Below, piece by piece: positions 11,477-23,400 of a stretch of DNA of 64,000 nucleotides (within the stretch, counting starts at the first letter, position 1; the number at the start of each line of letters is the position of its first letter). Origin of the DNA: Cololabis saira (lineage: Eukaryota > Chordata > Actinopteri > Beloniformes > Belonidae). The notes below the pieces were generated by a model that saw nothing but the letters and a program-made list of their open reading frames with translations, was not told where the DNA came from and did no database searches. The DNA lies in contig NC_084597.1 in the NCBI RefSeq assembly GCF_033807715.1, positions 10,326,843 through 10,390,842 of the forward strand, given 5' to 3'. The position numbers were made by a program, and so were the translations under genes.

Positions 11477-14400
11477 ATGTATACACGGGCTGATCTGCCG
11501 CTCAACACGCTCCAGTAAGGAAATCAATCAACTTTAACAAATACAAATCAAGAAAACCCTACATTGGCGGTGACGGCAGGCGAAGCCTCTCTTTTGCAGA
11601 CAGTTGTTGTCGTTCCAGCGTCCGTCAGCATACATTTCCACACAGTTCTCCCCAGCAATGTCCCCGGGGTGAAAGTTCGTGTTCGGCTCACCGGGAGCCC
11701 AGTTAAGGAATCCCAGTGATGTTTTATCCGTCCAGCCCCAGCCAACTGAAAAGCCAAACATACAGGCTTTCGTCATGTAGGTGTTTGTTTGTTTTAAGTC
11801 TCCTTCTCAGTAGTTTTCAGGTGTCACGCTCTTTCATGCAAACGATTTCTGTCCATACTCACGGTTGTTATCCCTGGTGAGACCGATCCAGACGTGGTGA
11901 TATTTGGTGTAGTTGAGGTTCCTGAGGAATTCCTGCTCTGCTCTGCTGTGGATCGAGGCCAGCTCCGTCCTCACGGACTGGCAGTAGTGTCGGGCTTCGG
12001 GCCAAGAGTAGCCCTCCTTCCTGTCATATACGTAGTAACAGTGATGGCCGTAGGGGACCCAGAACGGCAGACACTTCCCATCGCCAGGGCTGGGAGTCGG
12101 CGGTGGATGTTCTGAGAAAGGAAGCAGGTTATGTTATAAATGGGGTTGGTTATATTTTGAAAATTATACGTCGAATTATCTACCAGATGTATCTAAATCA
12201 GGGGTTGGCAACCCAAAATGTTGAAAGAGCCATATTGGACCAAAAACACAAAAAACAAATATGTCTGGAGCCGCAAAAAATGAAAAGTCTTGTATAAGCC
12301 TTAGAATGAAGGCAAATGGCGAAAGTCAAAATTTCGAGAAAAAAGTCGAAATGTTGAGGAAATAGTCAAAATGTTGAGATAAAAGTCAAAATGTCGAGAA
12401 AAAAGTCGTAATGTCGAGAAAAAAGTGGAATTGTTGAGAAAAAAGTCAATGTTGAGAAAAAAGTCAAAATTTCGAGAAATAGTCGAAATGTCGAGATTAA
12501 TGTTGAGGTACAATTTCGAGAAAAAAGTCAAAATGTCGAGAAAAAAGTCAAAATGTTGAGATTAAAAAGGAAAATAAAAAAGGAAGAAAAAAGAGGAAAA
12601 AAAGAAAAAATGCAAAAAAGAAGAAAAAAAGAAGGAAAAAAAAGGTCAAACATTTTTGAAAAATCTCCAGGGAGCCACTAGGGCGGCGCTAAAGATATAG
12701 TAGATATAGGCTCTAGAGCCGCGGGTTGACGACCCCTGATCTAAATGATACCTGAGGTGATCTTGCAGATGTAGGGTTTAGCTTGGTCACACTTGGTGTC
12801 ATTCCACGTCCCGTGGAAGAAGATTGAAGCGTGCATGCTCACGCAGCCCTCGTCCTTGATGTTACTGGGCTCTCCGGGTCCCCAGTGAGTGAAGAATACC
12901 GGCCAGCCGTCACTCCACATGTATGACCCGTCTTCCTGCATTACAATGCAATATCACCCATTTGATTGTTGCTTATTGAAAGAAATATTCCAGACTTAAA
13001 TCAGTTCTAGCTTGACTCTACATGGTAATTCACCTTCTGCCAACCAACTTTTGAATGCAATATATTCAACAACATTCAATTAAAATGATTCAAATTGAAA
13101 TTCATGTCTCAAGACTTTACACACACTCACAAATGACAATTAAATGACAACAAAGCTGCATGTATTGTGTTTGGGGAGACTGTGACAGCTTTGACAGTCA
13201 TCTGAACTTTGACAAACAAATTTAACAATTTGGTAAGGACTAGTTTTTTCTAGTTGCGTCTCCTGGTCAAACTTAAAAAGTCGACATGACAATGAGAAGC
13301 TGTTCGTGTCCTAATTAACTCACGGTTGGTGTAGGTTGGTGTTTATGTAGGAGTCTCCCAGTCTTCTCTTAGTCGCTTTCAACTTGTGCAAAATGCTGCC
13401 GGCCGTCTTTTAACCAACACTAACGGACATGTGCACAACACACCCTTCATTGGCATCTCGTTCTTTATTGAGTTGATTTTAAACTTTTGATGTTGGTTTT
13501 TAAAGCACTTAATGCCCTCGCACCCTTATATTAATCCGAGTTTTTAACTGTCCGTAACCCCGTTAGAGTTCTGAGGTCAACTGATCAACTTTTGCTGGAA
13601 GTCCCGAGGACAAAATATAAACACTGGGATGACCAATTTTTAAATATGGGCTAAAAAAAACACCTATTTAAGTTGGCTTTTAACACCCAGTAGTGTGATG
13701 AAACTTTCATTCTATTAGATTTTGTTGTATTTTATTGTTTTGATCGTTCTTATTTATCCTCCTTTTATCTATTACTTGCTGTAAAGCACTTTGGTAAACC
13801 GAAAGGCTGTTGTAAAGTGTTATATAAATAAAGTACATTACACAAAATTAAAGTTTCCTTTGTTCATCTGTACGGACCCTATCCACAGTACCATTTAGCA
13901 AAGTATTTGAGTTTTGTCTAAGGCTTCAAATATTTCTTCTGATGTCGCTACTGTAAATCCATTTTGTTGCAAACTTGAAACGGTTCTGACACTAAACTGC
14001 ATCGATTCCCGTTGTTTTTTTTCCCGATTCAGATTACTTTATTAATCCCATTGGGAGGTTCCCTCTGGGAAATTGACATCTCCATCTCACTCACACAGCA
14101 CAAGATAAAAAGATAAAAAAAGGTGCATAATGAGATATGCACCTTGCGTCTAAGTCCAATCCAGGCATCGGCTTTCCCTTGCAGGACCACCCCTGCAATG
14201 AACGCTTGGTCGTAGCTCATGTCGATGCTGGCCAGGTTGCCGCCCTCCGCCTTGCAGGCTCCCTGGGCTACGTCCCAGGTGGCCGGCTGCTCCACCAGCT
14301 TGTAACAATTCTGGTACCAGGAGATGTAGCCGGATGGGCAGGGATTCTCGGGCGGGGGAGGAGGTTGGATGCTGCTTGCTGTCGTGGAGGCAGATAGAAA

Positions 14401-17400
14401 ACAATGTTAATTTTTAATTTTATTTTTTTTCATTCATTTCATTTATTCTTTATTTCATTCAAAAAAATAAAACAATTCAATACAAATACAAATGTTCTTA
14501 AATTGTGAATGAAAAGGGAGCAGAAAGAAGAAGAATCTTATCTGATCTGCCCCTTTTCCCAAGAAATAAATTCACAAATAACATAAATTAAAAATTAAAA
14601 AAAACAACTAAGTGAATAAAAAACTAAAATAAAGTAAAATTACCGCCGTCTATGGGTATGTCAATCAAACTTAACTAACATATTTCATTATATTTACATA
14701 ACATACAGGCTTTAATTGTTCTTTTGAATGTAATGTTTGATTTGGATTCTTTGTTTTCTTTATTCAGATTGTTCCATAAACTGATTCCTTTCACAGAAAC
14801 ACAATGTCTGCATAAGCTTTGTTTAAAGTCAAGAGTAGAGCATCGTCTCAGTATTTACTGACATTTCTTCCTGTAGCAGACAAAGCTATGCTCCTTGTGA
14901 CAGGCGTCGTCGTTCCACTTGCCCACTATCAGGGGGTTGTGTGTCATTGCCACGCAGTGTTCCTGTTGAACACAATAGCAGAAGTTAAACCGGCCCACTG
15001 ATGAAAGCTGCAGTGGTGAAAACTCGTCCTCACCACTCCGCCAGCGTTGTTGGGCTCATTTTGATTCCAGTTGGTGTACAGCACTGGTACTCCGTCGCTC
15101 CACGCGTACTGATCCTCCAGCAGGAGATCTGACAGGCCGATCCAGGCACCGTGCTCCAGGTCTTTCAGGTAACTAGACACAAAGTCTGGAGAACCACAGG
15201 ATCACCCCACCGGTCTCATTATTCTCATAATAAGACTGCAATGCACACTATTCCTTTATACTATATTACCAGGGATCAGCAACCCGCGGCTCTAGAGCTG
15301 CATGCTGCTCTTTAGCGCTGCCCAAGTGGCTCCTGGAGCTTTTTCAAAAATGTTTGAGCCATTTTTTTCCTTTTTTCTTTTTTTCTTCTTTCTTTCCTTT
15401 TTTTCCTTTTTTTCTCTTATTTTCTTCCTTTTTCCTTTCCCTTTTAAACTCAACATTTCGCCTATTTCCTCGACATTTGGACTTTTTTCTCGAGATTGTA
15501 CTTCAAAATTAATCTCGACATTTCAAATTTTTTCTCAACATTTCGACTTTTTTCTCGGATTGCAGAATGAAAAAAAAAAACTTCCTCCTCTAAAATATTA
15601 TTTTTATTTTTCTCCTGCCTAGCCCTGATACTCTTTCATAGATTTGCGTAAAAAAAAGAGTCACGTGGAAAGACATTTTTTTGCTGCATTTGCAGCTGAA
15701 GACCCAGTTATAACTAATATAGATACATGCAGCATGTGTTTGTCTTCATTCTAAGGCTTATACAAGACTTTTCATTTTTTGCGGCTCCAGAAATATTTGT
15801 TTTTTGTGTTTTTGGTCCAATATGGCTCTTTCAACATTTTGGGTTGCCGACCCTTGTATATTACTATAACACACTCTTTATTATATTGTACTTACTATGT
15901 TTATAGTACATTTATTCCGTTTACAGTACACCTTTCACAGTACACATTTTCAGTTTATTTTTACTGTATTTTTTTTTTCTTTTTCATACTTATAATTAAT
16001 CTTCATCGTTTATTTAGTCTGAGTTCATGTTGTCCTGAACACGTATCTGACTTTGAGCTGCTGTAACACCCCTCTGGAGATCAATAAAGGACTATCTTAT
16101 CTTATGTTATCTTATCTTTTCACAGCTTTGGATAACAGTTTCACAAGCAGCTTACCGTTTTCATACTGGTTATCAATAACCGCCAGTTCCCCTTCTTGTT
16201 CCTTGCACCAGCTCCGAGCAGAAGACCAGTTGGCCTTGATGTCATTTTTTCTACCTTTGAACATGAAGCACTTGTCCTTAAAACGCAGCCAACCTGCAAA
16301 AAGGAAGGAAAGGTAGAAGAAAAACCAGCAGCCACTCAGCACTTCCTCACCTCTGCCATCTCTGGGTCAACTATCTGAAGCAGCTTTTGGCTGTAATCAA
16401 ATGATCTTTAAATGATGATGTGCAGAGATTTCCAAAGGGAACGGTTGATTAAGAGTATTTTCTTCTCCAGGTTTGATAAAGTAACTACTGAAACAGCTGG
16501 TTCCTTCTCAAGTGAAACAGTTAACTAATGGGAGTAAGTTTCAGCTGTAGATTAATATTTAAAGTCAAAAGTCAAAGTCATCTTTATTGTCAATTTTTCA
16601 TAAAATACAAGATATCGAAAGTACGTTTCTCTCTTGTCAAAAAATAAATACAAATAAAATAAGATAAAGATAGTAGTGCAAACAGATTAAAATTTTAAAG
16701 TTAAATACATAGTTAAAGGAGCATGAGGCTCCTTTTAAGAAATGAGACTCTCTAGCCCCACCCTTCGCCACGACGGCCGTCGGGGGTACTGCAGCCAACA
16801 GTGAAGCCGGCACGGGAGAACGGGGAGAACGGGGAGAACGGGGAGAACGTGCATACTATATACAAAGTGTTTTAGACATTTAGACATGAAAGTAAACAGA
16901 TTTGATTCAGGGTAGCAATGTAATGAGATAAAATAGACTTGAAATATTTCAAATGTGTTACCAGCAGGACAGTTGCCTTCCCAGGGTTGTGTGGGTGGCG
17001 GAGGGGTGTGGACGTCACCAGGGAACTTCTTACAAACGTAACCTGCTCCGGCGCGTCCACAGTTTGCGTCGTTCCATCCTCCTGTACATCGTACACACAA
17101 GCACAGATAGTCAGCTTTTTTTTTTAAATTTATTTTCAGATAATGATAAAACCAAATTTAAAAGAGAAAAATAAAGTGTAAATGCACACCTTGGTGTCTG
17201 TTCATCTGAACACACTGTTCCTCCCCGTTGGCGTTGTTGGGCTCACCTGGAGCCCAGTGAGTGTATGTCACTGGGGACAAGTCCTCCCATCTGAGTAGAA
17301 AAAGACAAATCATCTCACTTTAAATCCACACATATGGGTGTATCAGTACTCGAGTTGTAAAAAAAAATCAGGAGGGATGGTGGATTTTATCATATGGGGA

Positions 17401-20400
17401 CAGATAATTTGTGCTGATTACAAATAATATAATATATTACAAATAATAGCAGTGACCAAAACACCTGCAGAAATACTGCAGGAATGACATAGCAGCAGTT
17501 AAATGCAGCCTTCTGTAAGCTTTAAATATCCACTGGGCTTACATCAAATACATCAAAACACAACAATAAAAACAGTTTTCTGAACTTATCAATATGACTC
17601 TGTCCTTCACAGGATAAGTAACATGGATCACTGCAAAAACTCAAAATCTTAACAAGAATATTTGTCTTATTTCGAGTTAAAATGTCTCATTTCAGTAAAA
17701 AAAATCTCATTACACTTAAAACAAGACTCATCACTGGAAAAACAACAATTTTCACCTGTTTCAAGTAGATTTTCAGTTAAAATAAGTAGAAAAATCTGCC
17801 AGTGGAATAAGATTTTTTTGCTTGTAATGAGAAGATAAATTCTGTCCCACTGGCAGATTTTTCTACTTATTTCAAGTGAAAATTGACTTGAAACAGGTGA
17901 AAATTGTCAAATAAGTTATTTTTCTGGTGTTATTTTTTCTGGTGATGACTCTAAATGTTGAAATAGCAGTAAAACCACATTCATTGATGAAATGACATAA
18001 GGGATGGAAAGGGGGGATGGCAGTTTTACAGGGGGGATGATTTTGACCGTTTTTATTTCAGGGGGGATGCCATCCCCCCTCATCCCCCCTCAACTCCAGT
18101 ACTGGGTGTATGTATACACAGTGGTTTAAGCAAGCAGCCCATGTACTGAAGCTACAATCCTCCTGCAGCGGTTGCAGGTCCGAGTCCCAGCATTCAGCCC
18201 TTTGCTGCATGTCATCCCCATTCTTTCGCTCTCCCTTCTTGTCTACAACTTGAATAAAGGCCACCAAATCTTAAAAAAAATCTTTGTTTGTTTACTATTG
18301 GGCAGCCAACATTAGAGCACTGTTGTTCTGGATGCCAGATGTTGACAACTCAAATACCTCTAACTGGTTAACCTTCAAGCATATTCCCTGTGGACTCTCT
18401 TCCTTGTCTGCTTTATTGTGCACTGAACTCCGACTAGTAAAATCTATCTCTTATTACACCTCTAACTTGTTGTTCAGTGAAAATCTGGACTCAGTTCAGA
18501 TCATTTTCTTTCAACAGCTTCCCTTTTTACTCCGATAACAAAAAAATCACATGTTTCCCCCACAATATCTGATGGAGCCTTTGGTGTGTCGCTCAGAAAT
18601 GGGATACATTCATTACAGGATCTTTATGTAGATAATAAGTTTGCGTCTTTTGAACAACTAGTAGATTTATTTAATATTCCTAGACCCCATTTCTTTAGAT
18701 ATCTACCCATGTGAAATTGTGTAGCCTCACATTCCAGTTGCTTTCCCTTCTGCCCCTCAGTATCTTTGTTAGACTCTATTTTCAAGCTGGGGAAACACTT
18801 AAAGCAGGTTATAGATAAGCTGTATGGGCTTCTCTATCTATTTAAGTTTTTAGATTCAGTGTGGCAGAAAGTTATCAGGAGGATCCACACATCATCTATT
18901 TGTCAACGGATGGTACACCGACTCCTCTGGTCAAAGGTCAGGCTGTCTAAGATGGGACCAGGGTTTGACCCTTCCTGTGATCGATGTAAGCAAGCCCACA
19001 GGTTTTGGACCAACATTACAGCACTTCTGGCAGTCCATTTTCAACACTCTTTTACAATATTATAGAAGACAATAGACCCATCCCCTCTTATTGCTCTATT
19101 GGGTCACACACCGGAGGATGCAAATTTAGGTAATTATAAATCCAATGTGGTGGCCTTTAGTACGCTACAGGCCAGACGACTGATTCTGTTCAGATGGAAA
19201 GACCCTCGTCTTCCTTCGTTCTCCCACTGGATTAAAGAGACTATGCAATATCTGAAGCTGGAAAAAATACGATACCCTTTACAAGGGTTTGTTTTGAAAT
19301 TGTATGTAACCTGGCAGCCTTTTCTGACATTTGTGGATCGAATGGAAGCCGATAATGTTACCCTATAATACAGAAGCTCTTATTTGAGTTTGTACATATG
19401 TTCTTTTTGTCCCTGTTATATCTATGTGCGTGGTTCGCCCTATCAACAAATGTGCAAAACAACGGTCTTTGTTTTCGTGCTACATGTCTGGTGGGTGGAG
19501 GGTGGTGACTAGGGATTACCGTATTTTCTGGACTATAAACCGCTACTTTTTTCATAGGTTTTGAACCATGCGGCTTATACAAAGGTGCGGCTATTCTGTG
19601 GATTTTTCTTCCACCGCTAGGGGGAGTGCTAACCGGAATTAGAATAAAAACTAAGACAAAATAAATGCAAAGAAGAATACGCTACTTCTTCTTTAGCAGA
19701 TAGAAGTAGAAGCAGATTTCAAACAGATAAATAGATGAATAAATACCGGTTATTTTCTCTTGGTTCTGTCCAGTTTTAATCAGCAAAGTTGCTGCTGTTG
19801 TGTTAAAAGACACTATTAGGAAAGGATCTATTTAGGTACAAACATGTACATCATTTACAGCTCAAAATCCTTCTGTAGATGTAGTATATATCTAATCTAA
19901 CAACATAAATATCTGCGGCTTGCATATCTTTTTTTCTAAATAGAGCGGATGCGGCTTATATACGGGTGCGGCTTATATATCTTTTTTTATTGTTTTTTTT
20001 TTTTTAATAGAGCTGATGCGGCTTATATACAGGTGCAGCTTATAGTCCAGAAAATACGGTAGTTTTTTTTCTTTTCTGTATGTTATGAACTGAAAATCTT
20101 AAATAAAAAGACCTTTGTTAAAAAAAAAAATCCAAAAAACTCACTTTTAAAAAAAAATTATTATTATTGCCACTTATTTTCTGGGAGGACAATTTATATT
20201 TTATTGACTGCCGTACATGTACTGCCCGTTAGCGACGCCAAACATCCTCATCCCAATCCAGGCTGCAGCCACGTCCCCTGTTCCCACCTAGTAAAGCAGT
20301 AAAACAAATGAATTGAGAACAAAAAATGAATTGAGAACAAAATATTCTACAGAAGAAGTGAAAGCAAAAAAGGCATACCATTGTGTTAACATAAGCCTGC

Positions 20401-23400
20401 TCATCTCTGGTGAGGATGGACACGAGCCTGGCCTTCTCTGCGAAGCAGCGCGCCGTAGCCGTGCGGAAGTCGACTATGTCGGTGTCGTTGTAATAGTAAC
20501 AGATGTTGTTGTTCTTCCTCCAGCCTGGGTTGGAGCCGCATTCAGGCGCTGAAGGTGGAGACGAGGGACAGAGAAGAGAGCAAACACGGCTGGTTTTTAC
20601 ATCAGTCATCTTTCAATCAGATAATCAGTGGAGGGGACGGTTTACCGGGGACGGGAGGCGGGGGCACTGGAGGAAGGATGGGAGTTTTCCCTTTGGAGAT
20701 CATGCATATCCAGTCCTGATGAGCATCACAGTTGAGGTCGTTCCACCAAGAGTGGGTGCCATTGTTGCTGCTCACCATCTCCACGCACTCCTCACGGCCC
20801 TCGTGGTTGTTCGGCTCCCCGTAGCCCCAGTTGGTGTGCGACAAGGGCGTGCCATCGCTCCATGAGTATCCTAGGATACAGGAGGGGTCATGATAGGGCT
20901 GGGCGATACGGACCAAAAGTCATATCTCGATATTTTCTAGCTGAATGGCGATACTCAATATATATCGATATTTTTTCTGTGCCATAATTGGGGTTTCCCC
21001 CGAAACATTATAGCATAGCATCTCTGTTAGCTTAATTTTTTTCTGAGTCAAACCCTTAAAAAAACAGTCAGTTTTAATACAAAGCCTCGTGCCAAATGTC
21101 ACACAGGTACCTTTATTAAAGGGATTGTGACATGAAAAACACATTTTTCTTGATTTTTTGTGTTTTGTTGGGTGTCTTGACATCAATTACACCCAAAAAA
21201 AACGAACTTTTAACATTCAGTGTATTGTGTGCTTTCTGGGATTTTCCTCACAATTATGCAAAAACGGCGCATCTGGTTGGGTGGCGGACCTATACGTATA
21301 GGTCCGCTAAATCACCGCCCCCTCCACCCAGCTCCCTGTCTCCTCTCCAGCGCACCGTAAAGGCTGATTTATGGTTCCGCGTTACACCGACGCAGAGCCT
21401 ACGGCGTAGGGTTACGCGGCGACGCGCACCGTACGCTGAACCCTACGGCGTAGGCTCTGCGTCGATTTAACGCGGAACCATGAATCAGGCTTAACACGGA
21501 GCTGTTTAGAGCCTCCTCTGTTCTCATCACCGGAGGACAACTGCTAAAAAGACCCGCGGCCACTGACTGGACTTAAGATAAAAGGGACACTGCTGCTTCG
21601 CATGCCTTTATTTTTGTGATTGTTTGCGGTGGACTGCTTCGCCGTGCTGCTTTTCCGTGCATGCTTTGCCTGTCGCTCCCGGCTTAACTCTCCGACGCCG
21701 CTGTTAGCGTATTGCTTGCGGGGAGCTACGGTGCTGCCTTCCAGTCCTCTGGTCTCGGACTTCATCCCCGGGCTGTAGTCGCCCTGTCTGGGCTGTCTGT
21801 ATGGGTGTTTGTGGTTCGGTGTGCGCGCGCGTGTGTGTGGAGACGGCAGAAGTGTGTAGCAGTTGGGTTGGAGGAGGTTGGGAGGAGGAGCGGGGCAATG
21901 ATTGACAGGAAAGGGGGAAAAGGACGCGTTTTTCACTGCGCAAAAAAACACCGTCATAAAAAGCCAGGCATGGAGTACTGGAGTGAAGTTTTTCTTGTTA
22001 CACCTTTTTAGACACATTTGAGGGATTTTGGCCAAGACTTTTAATAGTGTTAAAAGCATGTTAAAAATTATGTCACAATACCTTTAACAGAGGTCTGCAC
22101 AATATCAAATTGTATAAAACAAATGAAATAAAAATAAACTGCCTGCATATATAGAATAAAAATGCTTCTTGAATAAAATAAAACAAATATCCCTTTCCTG
22201 CATAACAATTACATTAAAATACACTGTGCAATTAATACAATGTAGACGGTAACAGGCAGACTTTTCCACTGAGGTTGACAGTTGTGCAAATAACAAAACA
22301 TTTGTGCAAATCTCAAATAAAACATTCAAGTCAATTTGTCACAAAATAAGCTATATCAAAATCATAAAAAAAATGTTTTGTTTTTTTTAAATCGATATAA
22401 ACGATATTGTCTCGTACCATATCGCGTTTGAAAATATATCGATATATATCAAAATCTCAATATATCGCCCAGCCCTAGGTCATGACAGCTTTCCATTTCT
22501 ACTGCCTCATCTGAGCTTTGTTGCACCCACCTCCTTCTGTGGGGTTGTGCTTCAGGCCGATCCACTTGCTGCTAGCTTTGCTGTACAGAGACAGGAACTC
22601 CTCCTCTTCCTGGCTGTGGATGCTGACCAGGTTGGCTCCCCTGGAGATGCAGTCCTCATTCGCTGCCCCCCAGCTCTTCTTCAGGGACCAGTCCACCTTG
22701 TGGAAGAGCTGCGAAGACGACCAACGGCTGACAGAGAGATCCCGGCCCGAGACTTGTTGGACTTGGTTGTTTTATTTCACTCACCCTGTAACAGTTCCTG
22801 AAGTGGCGCGGCGCCGACCAGCCGCTGGCGCAGTCCGGCGATGGAGGAGGCGTCGGGGCCTTGGTGGGCGGGGTGATGTCAGGTCTGACTTTTTCACAGA
22901 CGAAAGCGTGTTCGTCCAGACACCGCTGGTCGTCCCAGAAGCCGCCTATCCGACCCGTTGTCATAGCAACGCAGGTGCCCTCCCCATTATCTTAAAAACA
23001 CGGGGAAGAAAGTTGTTTTTTCTGATGCAGTTGTGTGAAAAAGTGTTAATTTATGTTTTAACAGAGGGGGGCAATCACTTTTTTACACAGGGCTATGCTA
23101 TGCTAGGTTTGGATTTTTTTTCCCCTTAATAATAAAAACCTTCATTTAAAAACTGCATTTTGTGTTTACTTGTGTTATCTTTGTTTTATATTTAAATTTG
23201 TTTGATGATCTGAAACATTTAAGTGTGACAAAAAAATAAGAAATCAGGAAGGGGGCAAACACTTTTTCACACAACGGTATGCGTTTCCCTGATCAGATGA
23301 CGCTTGGTCAGTACCTGGCTGGTCTCTGTCCCAGTGCGTGAAGGTGAGTGGTAAGCCGGTGTCCCAGAAGTAGTCCACCCCTCCACCCGTCCCGCCGTGA

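Larger units (their letters stand above)
16962..20548 (-). other. Lectin gene exons 37-40: CTLD9 (EPN, WND)
   Basis: Exons 20548-20379, 20287-20217, 17290-17190 and 17081-16962. Markers: [50 protein letters not shown], then a TPPPPTQP linker. The third intron (17291-20216) contains an L1 fragment, a SINE and two miniature elements. Confidence 0.9.
20646..22708 (-). other. Lectin gene exons 35-36: CTLD8 (EPN, WND) and proline linker
   Basis: Exons 22708-22531 and 20870-20646. Markers: [41 protein letters not shown], ending in PPVPPPPVP. Mannose-type motifs. The intron carries a nested transposon 23 bases from the splice acceptor. Confidence 0.9.

Noticed and set aside
11100..11537. Open frames rich in Tyr-Ile on both strands
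   Set aside because: They translate a TA/TG microsatellite and only clip the real exons nearby.
21712..22059. Overlapping frames of 80-170 codons on both strands near 21.5-22.0 kb
   Set aside because: They lie inside the nested TTAA element and lack any transposase motif I recognise.
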